From the NCBI RefSeq assembly GCF_014898815.1, contig NW_026515444.1:1-64000 (forward strand): a stretch of DNA of 64,000 nucleotides. Reading direction: 5' to 3'. Below the pieces are notes generated by a model. It saw only the letters and a program-made list of their open reading frames with translations. It did no database searches and was not told the DNA's origin. Of the stretch, positions 25,986 to 37,073 are shown in pieces. Numbering within the stretch: the first letter of the stretch is position 1; every line of letters starts with the position of its first letter. Both the position numbers and the translations under genes were made by a program. Source of the stretch: Panonychus citri (taxonomy: Eukaryota; Arthropoda; Arachnida; Trombidiformes; Tetranychidae).

Positions 25986-27330
25986 ATTAAAAATCATTTT
26001 TAGTATTTAACTTGATCGGCGATTTAATTTTTCGCTGTCATTTCTTTATCTTCGTCATTAGTTGAATTGAGTCTTTTAATTTCTCATCGATATCACATCG
26101 TATTTGCTTGAGTTTCCTAATGGCACTTTCATTGGCATCCAAGTCGTTTCGGGACATGAGGCCATTGGAGATGTCGGAGACAAATCGATAATTACCAAGA
26201 CCATTGAGATCGGAAGCTTCGTCTTGTAATAATCTTACTAGTTCGACGGATCATAGCCAATAAAGACGCAGACGAACTTTTCATGCGATGAGGTTTTTCC
26301 ATCGGCTGGCTAGATATTTATGTAATTGCGATGTCGATTTAGTCCGGAATCAAAGCTGATCTTAGATTGATGATGCTCCATTATGATGAGGTTGATGTTT
26401 ACTTAGAGTCTTAGAATTTGATTTCCTTTATCTTCCGAAGATGATGAACTATTTTCGTAAGATGAGCAACTCGAGATTAATTTTCTCGATCGATTGTAAT
26501 TGTGATTATTTGATCTCATTCTCATCTTTCTCTCTCTTTCTCTCGAAACTCGAATTGCTTCAAGTTTACCGTTAATTGTTGTTAAATTGCTCTCCAATTG
26601 ATTAAGTTTCTCTTCTATGGCAGCATTGGATCCAGTTAATTCACTTTCTTTACCTTCAATAATTTTCTTCTCATCGATTGATTGTTTGATCGAATCCAAT
26701 TCTTTAGTTAAATAGTGTAAAACTGATTTGGTTTGATTCATATCGTCGTTGATTGTTGCTTGACTCTTGGTAAATTGTTCATCTTGTTTCCGAATTGATT
26801 TGTCCATCGAATTGATCTCTTTACGAACCAAATCTCGAATCTCATCAATCGATTGTGATAATTTCTCTTGTACCAACTTTTCTTTCATCATCAAGTGTTT
26901 CAATTCACTTCTCAAGGCATCTTGATCTTCATCATCTTTAATATCGCTCAAGTTTTTCTTCACCAGGTCACTTTCTTTGTTCACCAATTGTTTACAATCT
27001 TCCAGAACTTGATCCACTTTACTGTTCACCGAATTAACTTCTTGTCTAATCTTGTTGATCTCAGTTGTACAATCGGATCCATGACGATTAGTGGTGATTA
27101 AATTGTTTTCCATTTGCTGTTTCTTTTGGTCTGATTGTATCGAGTTAATAGTTTTCTCAGACTGAGATAATCTCCTTTCCACTCCATCCAATCTTTCAAC
27201 CGTCTTTTTGGCTAAATCATCTGATTTACGATTGATAAACAATTCATCTCGCAAATTAGTTATTTCTTTTCTCAATTGATCAGACAATTTTCTAAAATTA
27301 GCTTGCTGTCCAATCAAATCAACCAATTCG
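25986..27330 (-). pseudogene. CEP164 fragment with 3' end, copy b
   Basis: Matches the full CEP164-like gene from HELVDLIGQQA through the coil to the C-terminus and a little of the 3' UTR, in opposite orientation. The coil part is open for about 300 codons (27326-26403). Part of the coil is missing between NLSDIKD and DEDQDALRS, and two residues are lost at DELFINRK. The C-terminal part carries several small deletions, including one that removes the block before ISSQPMEKPHR. Copy a shares those lesions, so both descend from one already damaged copy. No start region or WW domain is present, and function as a protein is unlikely. Confidence 0.85.
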
Positions 27331-27435
27331 TGTTGTTATTTATTGCAAGTTGAATTCACCTTGATTGTTATTAGTTGATAGATTATCCATATAAACTTAT
27401 TCAAATGAAATTGATATAAATGATTCACACAAAGA

Positions 27436-28822
27436 TTAATTAAGATCAGGCATTTTATTCATCTGACCGATAAAGAGGTTAATTCCTGTTCGTTTGTCGC
27501 GAATCATGAATATAAAAGGTCGATCGAGAATGAAATCTTCTTTCGCTCGAGAAGTTCTCGATTCACACAATCTGCTGTCAATGTGTGTCACCGCTGCAGC
27601 GACAGTTCCCTCTTCATTGACTTCGATAAAAGCCTTTTGAATTGATTCGGATACGAATAATAAATTAGACTCTTCAGTGATATTTTGAAATTCTGCTCGT
27701 CCACTGAAAGGCAAGTCCATTCCCATTCGAGGGAGAATCTCATGTAACTTGTGGGTATCTTCAAGTTTAAATTTCGGAATCTTAACAGCACGAAGCTTCG
27801 TTCGGCTCATAGAATTCAAAAGATTTTCTAATTCCGTTGGGTTCAAAGTAGGAATTAAATTGGACAAAGTGTTGGATTCAGTGGGTAGAATGAAGATCAT
27901 ACTGATCTTTCCAATATACCGAAGCTCAATAACCTGTAATTGAAGAAAGACGAGCAAGTAACTTGTTATTGTTTTAATCCAATTATTGAATATTAAACGA
28001 TAACTCAAGCCGTAGACATGAACTATCAATACTTGATAATAAAATGGATCATACGCATGAGAGTTCAATTAATTTACCTTAAATTTGGCTATAGAATTGT
28101 GCAGATATTTAAATTTTATACCGACAAGGGACATCATTTCAATTTTGCTTTTAGTTCCATCAGAATTAGTAAAAGCTGCATCGAATGTTTCACTTCTTTC
28201 AAACGGTTTGCGCCATTTCCCTTTGAAATACACGGTGTTTATAATAATGCATAAAATGTCTGGATCCAGGGGTTCGAATAAGATTTTATCGATTTTTCCA
28301 AAGGTCTTTATGTCGACCCACAAGTTCACCTTATTCATGACTTCGACTCCTTTTTGAAAATCTTCATTTGTCGCTTTAGCGAAATAATTTCTCGATAAGC
28401 TTTTGACAAACGCTTCTTTTAAAGAATAATCTTTGTTGACTAACAGCAAATTGCCTAAAATCAATGAGAAGAGACGGTCAGCATAACTCTTTGAAATTGA
28501 TTTGTATTCATCGAGAAGCTAAAATAAAACAAAGAAAAGTAATCGTATTTGCAATAAGTAAAAGAGTAAATGAGTTAATCAAAGTGTTTACCTTTTTCGC
28601 GGCTTGAGAAATTTCAGAATTTTGATCACCAATAGAAGATAATTGGAGAACCTCTTTGATCTGTTCTCTGGTTCTACCAGTCGCTCCTTCCAATAACATT
28701 CCATAGGCTAAGATGACACTTAAAGGAGAGAAAACGACATTTCTATTCGAATCACTGGTGTGTAATTTTTCCAAGAAACGAAGTCCAAAACCATTAGTTG
28801 GTCCACTTAATTTCGACAACAT
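27436..28822 (-). CDS. Serpin F (intact)
   Basis: Exons 28822-28592, 28518-28078 and 27933-27436, all joined in phase 0; 389 residues. Serpin features: helix start GPTNGFGLRFLEKL, VVFSPLSVILAYGMLLEGA, NTVYFKGKW (strand 3A), the hinge EVNEEGTVAAAVT and DFILDRPFIFMIRD at the end. No signal peptide precedes the fold, so it looks like an intracellular-type serpin. Small alanines in the hinge fit an inhibitor. The variable loop reads HIDSRLCES; by the 17-residue rule P1 would be Cys, which is uncertain. Outside the loop its exon 3 is almost the same as that of serpin D. The start lies 105 bp from the shared upstream element. Confidence 0.92.
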
Positions 28823-29270
28823 GATGTTTCTTAACTAGTTGATCTTCAAAACAACGACAATATCTCCAGGTCAATACCAAGACTCAAATCATCTGAGATA
28901 AAGAAAAACAAAGCAATTTGACCTTTAGAAAGACCGAAGCGCCTCAACTAGTGAAGCTTTTTTAACCTAAATATCGAAATTGAAATTAAACTTTTTACTT
29001 TCGAATTATAAACTTAACACCCTTTAGTTTGCTCATTAATCACATTTTCCAGTATTTTTTTATACAAATAGATATTTTACAATCATATTTGAAACTAGAA
29101 TTTCGACTCACGTGCATTGAAGTTGATTAATTTACACCCATTTCAAATCAACCGCCCTACGAATAACCCGCACAAAAAGTGGAAAATTTTAGGTACTTTA
29201 CTTTTGGTCCATTTACACAATGTAAAGTGTAAATAAACACTCAAAATGGTTTTTGATACAGATTGAGAAT
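28823..29270. repeat. Serpin upstream block, copy 2 (5' flank of serpin F)
   Basis: Near-identical to 25551-25985, differing mainly by a few bases around 29150. It holds the conserved element at 28927-28951. A TATAAT-like box (minus strand) stands near 29005. Confidence 0.8.
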
Positions 29271-30140
29271 CATTTTTAGCATTTATCAACTTGATCGGCG
29301 ATTTAATTTTTCGCTGTCATCTCTTTATCTTCGCCATTAGTGGAATTGACCAAAGCATTGAGCCTTTTTAATTTCTCATCGATATCACATCGAATTTGCT
29401 TGAGTTTCCTAATGGCACTTTCATCGGCATCCAAGTCGTTTCGGGACATGAGGCCATTGGAAATGTCGGAGACAAATCGATAATTACCAAGACCATTGAG
29501 ATCGGAAGCTTCGTCTTGTAATAATCTTACTAGTTCGACGGATCATAGCCAATAAAGACGCAGACGAACTTTTCATGCGATGAGGTTTTTCCATCGGCTG
29601 GCTAGATATTTATGTAATTGCGATGTCGATTTAGTCCGGAATCAAAGCTGATCTTAGATTGATGATGCTCCATTATGATGAGGTAGGTGTTTATTTCGAG
29701 ACTTAGAATTTGATTTATCACGATTTCCTTCATCTTCTGAAGATGATGAACTATTTTATTAAGGTGAGCAACTCGAGATTAAGTTTCTCTTCTATGGCAG
29801 CATTGGATCCAGTTAATTCACTTTCTTTACCTTCAATAATTTTCTTCTCATCGATTGATTGTTTGATCGAATCCAATTCTTTAGTTAAATAGTGTAAAAC
29901 TGATTTGGTTTGATTCATATCGTCGTTGATTGTTGCTTGACTCTTGGTAAATTGTTCATCTTGTTTCCGAATTGATTTGTCCATCGAATTGATCTCTTTA
30001 CGAACCAAATCTCGAATCTCATCAATCGATTGTGATAATTTCTCTTGTTCCAACTTTTCTTTCATCATCAAGTGTTTCAATTCACTTCTCAAGGCATCTT
30101 GTCTGATCTTGTTGATCTCAGTTGTACCGTCATTAATCAC
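29271..30140 (-). pseudogene. CEP164 fragment with 3' end, copy a
   Basis: Same origin as copy b and sharing its C-terminal lesions, but more of the coil is lost: the frame passes from TEINKIRQ directly to DALRSELKH, and another gap lies near 29760-29790. An open frame of about 125 codons (to 29751) remains. It lies immediately upstream of the flank of serpin F, as copy b lies upstream of the chimeric relic. Confidence 0.85.
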
Positions 30141-30298
30141 TATTTTACTATTTATTTTTTTTATATGATTACAAATTCAATTGCAACAATTGTTAAACAA
30201 TTCACTCACATAATGTAAATGCTGATTTTATGCTTTATCGGACATTCGAGGGTTTTAGAGAAGATACATGTAAGTTTATACAATTAGACCAACCAAGA

Positions 30299-30337
30299 TC
30301 CAAAACCATTAGTTGGCCCACTTAATTCTGATAACAT
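30299..30337 (-). pseudogene. Serpin exon 1 relic (first 13 codons)
   Basis: Reads MLSELSGPTNGFG from an ATG at 30337 and then loses homology. Its upstream flank (30338-30561) resembles those of serpins C and E, including a variant of the conserved element at 30534-30561. It is a second serpin truncated inside exon 1 next to a CEP164 fragment. Confidence 0.7.
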
Positions 30338-30912
30338 GATGTTTATTAATAAGATGGTCTCTAGATCATTGAAACAATTTTATCAATTGACAACAGAATC
30401 ATCAGTCTAATACAATTTTGTTCGAAATTTACAGCAACTTAATGTGAAAGTTCAATTCTCAATTTAAAGTGAAATCAAAAGATCGAAAATATAATCTTCT
30501 TATGATAGATACAATTCATGTTGCTTGGTGATTAGAAAGACCGAAGTGCTTTAATTACTAGTGTAGATTTTCACTTCAAGGGAAAAATTGTGAAATCGGA
30601 AAAAAATCTCGATAATTTGCTTATTATTTATATTACAAAAATCTTCTTCTATTTCTATCAACAAGAAGCGATGCTTACTCTCATAAGTCAACATGAGAAT
30701 TAAATTATTCAAGCGATAAATGGGTGAATTTGAATATTAATAGTTGATCAAAAATTAGCAATAGTTTTATTGAATCATTAGTAATCTAGCTAATTATTCA
30801 ATTTATGAAAAATGAGTACAGAGAATATAAATTGAATATGATCTTAATGAAAATAATCTTGGTAGTTATTAGTTGATTGGTAAGAAGTGTTCAGGGAGAG
30901 ACATGGAAGGGA
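30338..30912. other. Relic upstream flank and 3' flank of serpin E
   Basis: The variant conserved element is at 30534-30561. The sequence near 30850-30912 is the shared serpin 3' UTR block also found near 32811 and 38492. Nothing else was seen. Confidence 0.5.
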
Positions 30913-32211
30913 CTAATTTAGATCGCGCATATTGTTCATTTGACCGACAAAGAGATTGACTCTAGTTAAATTGTCACGAATCATGAAAATGAAAGGTCGG
31001 TCGAGAATGAAATCTTCATAAAACTTTGGACCAGCTCCACCCGTCATCTTAATACGAGTGTTCGCTACAGCGACAGTTCCCTCTTCATCTACTTCGATGA
31101 GAGCAGTTTGAAGGGATTCGGATACAAACAATAAATCAGATTCTTCAGTGATATTTTTAAATTCTGCTTGTTCAGTAAATGGCAGTTCCATTCCCATTCG
31201 TGAAAGAATCTTATCTAAATCGTGAAAATCTTGAAGCTTAAATTTAGGAATATTAACCAACTTGAGAAATGTCAGACACATAGAATTCAGAAGATTTTCT
31301 AATTCCGTAGGATGTAAAGTAGAGATCAAATTGGACAGAGTATTGGATTTGGTTGGTAAAATGAAGATCATACTAACATCCCCGTTGTATGGAAGCTCAA
31401 CAATCTAGAATTAGAAAATTGGTCGACATTATTGAATTGAATTGACAAGAGTTGATTCTCTTTACTTACCTTGAATTTGGCTGAGCGATTGTGAAGATAT
31501 TTACGATATGTATTAGGAAGGGACATCATTTTAATTTTACTTTTTGATCCATCAGAATTAGCGAAAGTCTCATCAAATGTGTACTTTTTATTGAATGGTT
31601 TTGCCCATTTTCCTTTGAAATAAAGAGTGTTAATGACCAATAATAACATTTCTGGATTCGGGGATCTGGATAAGATTTTATCGATTTTTCCACATGTCTT
31701 TTCGGAGACCCACGAGTTTAGCTTGATCATAATTGCCTTTCCATTCTGAAAATCTTCATTTGTCACTTGAACGAAATAATTGGTCGTTAAGCTTTGAACA
31801 AACGCTTCTTTTAATGGATAATCTTTATTGACCATCAACAAATTGCCATAAAACAACGAGAAGTTACGATCACTCGTACCATCGGCAATCGATTTATATT
31901 CATAAAGGAGCTAAAATAAAAACATTGATCAGTAAAAAAAGAAATAAACCAAATTATTGATAAACAAAAGAATTGATTAGATTTATTAATGTAATTACCT
32001 TTTTCGCGGCTTGAGAAATTGCAGAAGATAATTGGAGAACCTCTTTGATCTGTTCTCTAGTTGTACCAGTCGCTCCTTCCAATAACATTCCATAGGCTAA
32101 GATGACACTTAAAGGAGAGAAAACGACATTTCTATTCGAATCACTGATGTTTAATTGTTCCAAGAAACGAAGTCCAAAACCATTAGTAGGTCCACTTAAT
32201 TCTGACAACAT
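30913..32211 (-). CDS. Serpin E (intact)
   Basis: Exons 32211-31999, 31910-31470 and 31404-30913; 381 residues. It is six residues shorter than its neighbours in exon 1, where the segment after VLQLSS is missing. Core motifs are present (VVFSPLSVILAYGMLLEGA, NTLYFKGKW, DFILDRPFIFMIRD). The hinge is EVDEEGTVAVANT, with Asn at P9 where the others have Val. The variable loop is RIKMTGGAG, giving Gly as the formal P1, so its inhibitory class cannot be guessed. Exons 2 and 3 are closest to serpin C (both have CGKIDKILSRSPNPEM and LPFTEQAEF). No signal peptide. The conserved upstream element lies at 32405-32428. Confidence 0.92.
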
Positions 32212-32866
32212 GATGTCTGTTAACGGTTTAAACTTTTGATTGAATTTTACTAAGAAATATCGACAAAATCAGGCTCAATAGTCACTTCAATACAATGTAC
32301 AGACTTGTGTGAATCAAAAGGTCGAAGATGTAAATTCTATAAGAGAGGGAAACAGAAATTCTGTTACAGAATTAGTTTTGGATCAAAACTTTTGATTGGT
32401 GATTAGAAAGACTGAAGCGCTTCATTAGATTTTACAATTTGATGTGGGAAATTTAAATGTGATGTGACAATTTCGAGTTTTCAATTATTTCAAATCAAAG
32501 AGCGATGAGCAGCCCTAAGGCGCTTTCTAAATAGCTCATTGTAACGATTGACATTCTTGACAAGCTTTTCATCGAGAATTATTGATCAATCAACATTATT
32601 GTTTTTCAACAATTGATTGTATTCAAGTGATAAATGAGTGAATTCAAATACAGCAACATTTCATTTTCGATGATCAAAAATTAGCAATAGTTTTAGCTAA
32701 TCATTAAAAACCTTGTTAATTATTCAATCTGTGATAAATGAGTACAAAGAATATAATTTAATTAACTTCTTACAAAAGAACGGATAATCTTTATACATGA
32801 AAATAATCTTGGTAGTTATTAGTTGATTGGTAAGAAGTGTTCAGGGAGAGACATGGAAGGGACTAA
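32212..32866. other. 5' flank of serpin E and a duplicated serpin 3' UTR block
   Basis: It contains the conserved element variant at 32405-32428 and, from 32811, a copy of the serpin 3' UTR block without its gene. Confidence 0.5.
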
Positions 32867-32962
32867 TTTAGACTGCGTATTTTGTTCATCTGACCGGTGA
32901 TTAAATTGTTTTCCATTTGCTGTTTTTTTTTGATCTGATTGTATCGAGATAATAGTTTTCTC
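32867..32962 (-). pseudogene. Serpin C-terminal relic fused to a CEP164 scrap
   Basis: Minus strand 32897-32867 ends with GQMNKIRSLN and a stop, the last codons of a serpin. Immediately before it, 32962-32895 matches the CEP164 coil segment SEKTINSIQSDQKKQQMENN with small changes. The join shows that another serpin was lost here, leaving only its last codons and 3' UTR. Confidence 0.7.
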
Positions 32963-32976
32963 TCCGTATTAACCAG

Positions 32977-33070
32977 TGGGGATAAATTATGAGACTTTGA
33001 ACTTAAAATCCATTAGTTAACTTTTTGGACATAAAAAACTGAAACTCGAAAGTCTCATAATTTATCCCCA
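32977..33070. mobile_element. Small inverted-repeat element (MITE-like), 94 bp
   Basis: Perfect 22-bp terminal inverted repeats at 32977-32998 and 33049-33070, starting TGGGGATAAATTATGAGACT. It has no coding capacity. The inner part of the repeat (AAATTATGAGACT) is shared with the 298-bp element at 37702-37999. A target duplication is not clear. Confidence 0.65.
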
Positions 33071-34165
33071 AGGTTAGTCGATAGATAAAAAATTTATTCC
33101 AACGAAAGTGATATAAATGATAAACACAGAGATTAATTAAGATCAGGCATTTGATTCATTTGACCGATAAAGAGGTTAATTCCTGTTCGTTTGTCGCGAA
33201 TCATGAATATAAAAGGTCGATCGAGAATGAAATCTTCTTTCGCTCGAGAAGTTCTCATACCGCCCATTGCGCAACTAATTTTTGTCACCGCTGCAGCGAC
33301 AGTTCCCTCTTCATTGACTTCGATAAAAGCCTTTTGAATTGATTCGGATACAAATAAATCAGATTCTTCAGTGATGTTTTTAAATTCTGCTCGTCCACTG
33401 AAAGGCAAGTCCATTCCCATTCGAGGGAGAATCTCATGTAACTTGTGGGTATCTTCAAGTTTAAATTTCGGAATCTTAACAGCACGAAGCTTCGTTCGGC
33501 TCATAGAATTCAAAAGAGTTTCTAATCCAATTGAATTCAATGTAGGAAGTAAATTGGGCAGAGTGTTGGATTCAGTGGGTAGAATGAAGATCATACTGAC
33601 CTTTCCAATATACCGAAGCTCAATAACCTGAAATTGAAGAAAGACGAGCAAGTTACTTGTTATTGTTTTTAACCCAATGAATATTAACTCAAGCCGTAGA
33701 CATCAACTATTAATTTCAGTTCGATTTACTTTACCTTGAATCTGGCCACTGGATTGTGAAGGTATTCGCATTTTTTACCACAAAGGGACATCATTTCAAT
33801 CTTACTTTTAGTTCCATCAGAATTAGTGAAAGTTTCATCAAATGTTAAACTTGATTTGAACGATTTGCGCCATTTCCCTTTGAAATAAACGGTGTTTATA
33901 ATAATGCATATCATGTCAGGATTTGTGGGTTCAGTCAAGATTTTATCGATTTTGCCAAAAGTCTGCTTGGAGACCCACAAGTTAACGTTATTCATGACTT
34001 CGGCTCCTTTTTGAAAATCTTCATTCGTCACTTTAGCGAAATAATTTTTCAATAAGCTTTGGACAAACGCTTCTTTTAAGGTATAATTTTTATGAACCAT
34101 TATCAAATTGTTTAAAATTAATGAGAAGTTGCGATCACTCGAACCTTCAGCAATCGATTTATATT

Positions 34166-34580
34166 TGTTATATAATTAAATGACCGATTATAATTATTTG
34201 ACCAATGAGACAACTTAGTTGTCTGTTTCACAATAAACAAATGAATCACAAGTAATAATTACTATTGGTTATTAATCATATAGCAACAAACACTTAATCA
34301 GAATTACTAACAAGACACAATGTGGGTGATGTTGAACTATTTAATTAGTTGATTAGCTGATCTAAGATCAGAGGTTGAGTAAGGTAACAGTCTTAGAATG
34401 TTATGGAGTAGATGAGTACAGAGGTTTTGTATCAATCACAATATATACTACTTAAAACGGATAAGGAAATAAGGGTAACAAACAAAGGTGAAGGGATGAA
34501 GCAACTTAGTTGCTTGGAAGAGTACAAGCAAAGTGGGAAGAGAGTAAAGAAAAGAGGGACGGTCACATAATTACATAACA
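34166..34580 (-). repeat. 3' LTR
   Basis: 415 bp, TG...CA ends. Contains two interrupted palindromes centred on CTTAG (34208-34224 and 34499-34515). Confidence 0.93.
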
Positions 34581-34590
34581 TCCTCCCTGT
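34581..34590 (-). other. Polypurine tract of the LTR element
   Basis: ACAGGGAGGA on the minus strand, directly before the 3' LTR, as expected for the plus-strand DNA primer. Confidence 0.75.
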
Positions 34591-34740
34591 CTTAAATCGC
34601 ATTACTCTCTTTCAATGTAGAATCCGCAAAATATTCTCAGCACCTACAACATGTGCTGCTACATTATCTTTAAAATAAAGAAGTCAAAATCAAAATGAAG
34701 CAACAACTAAAACCAAGTTTTGCTATTATTCAGTAGAAAA

Positions 34741-35838
34741 TCAGAATTCCGAACTTAGTTCTATTCTGCCATCCAAGTTACTTGACGTTATAAACCTTTC
34801 TTGATTATCCAAACTTAGTTTGTCACGTTCATGGTTCGATCCAGTTTGTGAAGTAACTTCAGCATCAATTTCACCCGGTTCGTCTCGGTTATCGATCATT
34901 TCGCTTTCACTGATCAATTGAATATGATGGGCCAATCTTTCCAACGATCGATCATTTCTTAAAGCTGATTGAATAGGGACTCGATTTATTTCCTTCAATC
35001 CTCTAAGAACATGAGTTATTACCAAATCTTCAGGCAGATTTCCATGGTACTCTTTGCACATTGCCAACATATCATGATAATAGTTTGAAATCCTTTCATT
35101 ATATCCTTGCTCTCTTGCAAGAATCCTAGAATATAATCCAATTTTATCGACTTCTCTTATATAAGTCTTTTTAAACACTTCTAAGAAGTGTGCCCACGAA
35201 TGACCTCCAGGTTTCAACTTTGGCAGGTACACATACATGAACCATTTTTTCGCATCTTCTTTTAGACATTTACCCACGGCACGAATCAAATCTTCGTCTT
35301 TCCAACCATTCAGAGCTGCTTCAAATTCAAATTCACTCAGCCATTTTGCCGCTTCACCAGGATCACCATTAAACATTGGGAATCCATCGATACTCAACTT
35401 AGTTGAGCCTTGTGTGAAAGTTTCCAAAATAGATTGATCACATCTATTGATCAAATTCTGAGAATTTGTATTAACTCGGCTCTCTTCACTGGCTCTTCCA
35501 GAATTGACGGGATTTATATTCGTCCTTGTGTTTTCTAACATTGTTGAATTTAGTTGATTAATTTCAATCGCTGATAGCCGTGTGGCCATCCCACTTAAAC
35601 AAGATTTCGTACTTGCATCAGTTTTATCAATTTTCTCTTCCAATTTCCTTAAACTCTCCTGAACTGAGTTCAGTATTCTCATCAGGTCTGTTGTTGAATT
35701 GGAACCAGCTTCTTTCAAATTTGTCCTGAGTCGCATTCCACCACTAGTACCAGAAGAACCATTGTTACTTAGTAACAAGTCTAATTTGCTAGAAGCCAAC
35801 AATGCATCAGGGTTTTCTTTATTTGACTCTCTTTCCAT
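34741..35838 (-). CDS. gag: Gag polyprotein of the LTR element
   Basis: 365 residues from the ATG at 35838. The N-terminal half is Ser/Asn/Thr-rich with a coiled-coil-like segment (LRKLEEKIDKTDA). The C-terminal half, from about DGFPMFNGDPGEAAKWLSEF, matches the retrotransposon gag (capsid) family: FNGDP, a Trp followed by FE, KEDAKKWFMYV and FKKTYIRE-type helices. No zinc knuckle (CCHC) follows, which is unusual for a gypsy-like Gag, and no pol frame overlaps its end. It would form the particle for reverse transcription. The frame is undamaged, consistent with a recent insertion. Confidence 0.85.
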   Translation of the reverse strand: MERESNKENPDALLASSKLDLLLSNNGSSGTSGGMRLRTNLKEAGSNSTTDLMRILNSVQESLRKLEEKIDKTDASTKSCLSGMATRLSAIEINQLNSTMLENTRTNINPVNSGRASEESRVNTNSQNLINRCDQSILETFTQGSTKLSIDGFPMFNGDPGEAAKWLSEFEFEAALNGWKDEDLIRAVGKCLKEDAKKWFMYVYLPKLKPGGHSWAHFLEVFKKTYIREVDKIGLYSRILAREQGYNERISNYYHDMLAMCKEYHGNLPEDLVITHVLRGLKEINRVPIQSALRNDRSLERLAHHIQLISESEMIDNRDEPGEIDAEVTSQTGSNHERDKLSLDNQERFITSSNLDGRIELSSEF

Positions 35839-36303
35839 TTTTACCAACCGTCAGCTTGATCAAACACAAGCTGAAACCAAGACTTTTCACGAATTGAACT
35901 TAGTTCTTTCCAGAAAACGAACTTAGTTCTGATCAATCACTAATTTAAGTAACTTATTGATCATACACAATAATTACCAACTCTTTTAAATAAGGACCAA
36001 CACGATAATTTATTGATCGAACACAATAAATTAACTCTAAGCCTTGTACACAGAACTTAGTTCACCAAAACCAATAACGATCAGACACGAAAATTGATTT
36101 TAATTACTCGATCGAACACAAGTAATTACACAATGAGTACTGAGCTTAGCTCCGAAAGAATTAAATAATCGACTGACTTAATTTCTCTCCTTGAGAAGTA
36201 ATTACACAATGAGCACTGAGCTTAGCTCTTAAAGATGACCGAAGGAATTAAATAATCGACTGACTCAATTCCTCCCCTCCTTAAGACGAGAAGCGGATCA
36301 AAA

Positions 36304-36317
36304 GGGCATCTGCACCA
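36304..36317 (-). other. Putative primer-binding site
   Basis: TGGTGCAGATGCCC on the minus strand, 2 nt after the 5' LTR. It begins with TGG, the complement of a tRNA CCA end. The tRNA was not identified. Confidence 0.55.
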
Positions 36318-36319
36318 GA

Positions 36320-36734
36320 TGTTATATAATTAAATGACCGATTATAATTATTTGACCAATGAGACAACTTAGTTGTCTGTTTCACAATAAACAAATGAAT
36401 CACAAGTAATAATTACTATTGGTAATTAATCATATAGCAACAAACACTTAATCAGAATTACTAACAAGACACAATGTGGGTGATGTTGAACTATTTAATT
36501 AGTTGATTAGCTGATCTAAGATCAGAGGTTGAGTAAGGTAACAGTCTTAGAATGTTATGGAGTAGATGAGTACAGAGGTTTTGTATCAATCACAATATAT
36601 ACTACTTAAAACGGATAAGGAAATAAGGGTAACAAACAAAGGTGAAGGGATGAAGCAACTTAGTTGCTTGGAAGAGTACAAGCAAAGTGGGAAGAGAGTA
36701 AAGAAAAGAGGGACGGTCACATAATTACATAACA
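36320..36734 (-). repeat. 5' LTR
   Basis: 415 bp, the same as the left LTR apart from one base. Contains CTTAG palindromes at 36362-36378 and 36653-36669. Confidence 0.93.
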
Positions 36735-37073
36735 TATTCATCAAGAAGCTAAAATATGAACAAAGAAACCAAATATTGATCAGTAATCAAAGAAATAAAT
36801 CGTATTGTTGGTAAACTAAAGAATCAAAGTTTTAATAATTACCTTTTTAGCGGTTTGAGAAACTTCAGAATTTTGATTACCAATAGAAGATAATTGGAGA
36901 ACCTCTTTGATCTGTTCTCCAGTTCTGCCAGTCGCTCCTTCCAATAACATTCCATAGGCTAAGATGACACTTAAAGGTGAGAAAACGACATTTTTATTCG
37001 AATTTTCGGTGTTTAATTGTTCCAAGAAACGAAGTCCGAAACCATTAGTTGGTCCACTCAAATCCGACAACAT

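Larger units (their letters stand above)
34166..36734 (-). mobile_element. Young gag-only LTR retrotransposon (Ty3/gypsy-like)
   Basis: Two 415-bp direct repeats (34166-34580 and 36320-36734) start TGTTA and end TAACA, flanked by a 4-bp target duplication TATT (34162-34165 and 36735-36738). I found one mismatch between them (near 34270 versus 36430). The internal 1739 bp carries one gag frame on the minus strand. A primer-binding-like TGGTGCAGATGCCC lies 2 nt inside the right LTR (36304-36317), and a polypurine tract ACAGGGAGGA abuts the left LTR (34581-34590), so transcription runs right to left. No protease, reverse transcriptase or integrase is encoded, so it must depend on an autonomous partner. 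A 4-bp duplication fits gypsy-type integrases. Confidence 0.93.
33133..37073 (-). pseudogene. Serpin D, exon 2 split by an LTR element
   Basis: Exons 37073-36843, 36748-36735 plus 34161-33735 (one exon of 441 nt, as in the other genes, once the insertion and its duplicated TATT are set aside), and 33627-33133. Apart from the insertion the frame is intact and would give 388 residues. The hinge is EVNEEGTVAAAVT and the variable loop KISCAMGGM; the remainder of exon 3 is nearly the same as in serpin F. The insertion falls within the codons for LLDEYKSIAEG at the start of exon 2. The LTRs differ at one site, so inactivation is recent and may be polymorphic. The upstream element is at 37179-37202. 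Confidence 0.9.

Noticed and set aside
34741..35838. Autonomous retrotransposon or endogenous retrovirus
   Set aside because: No protease, reverse transcriptase, integrase or envelope frame exists between the LTRs; only Gag is present.
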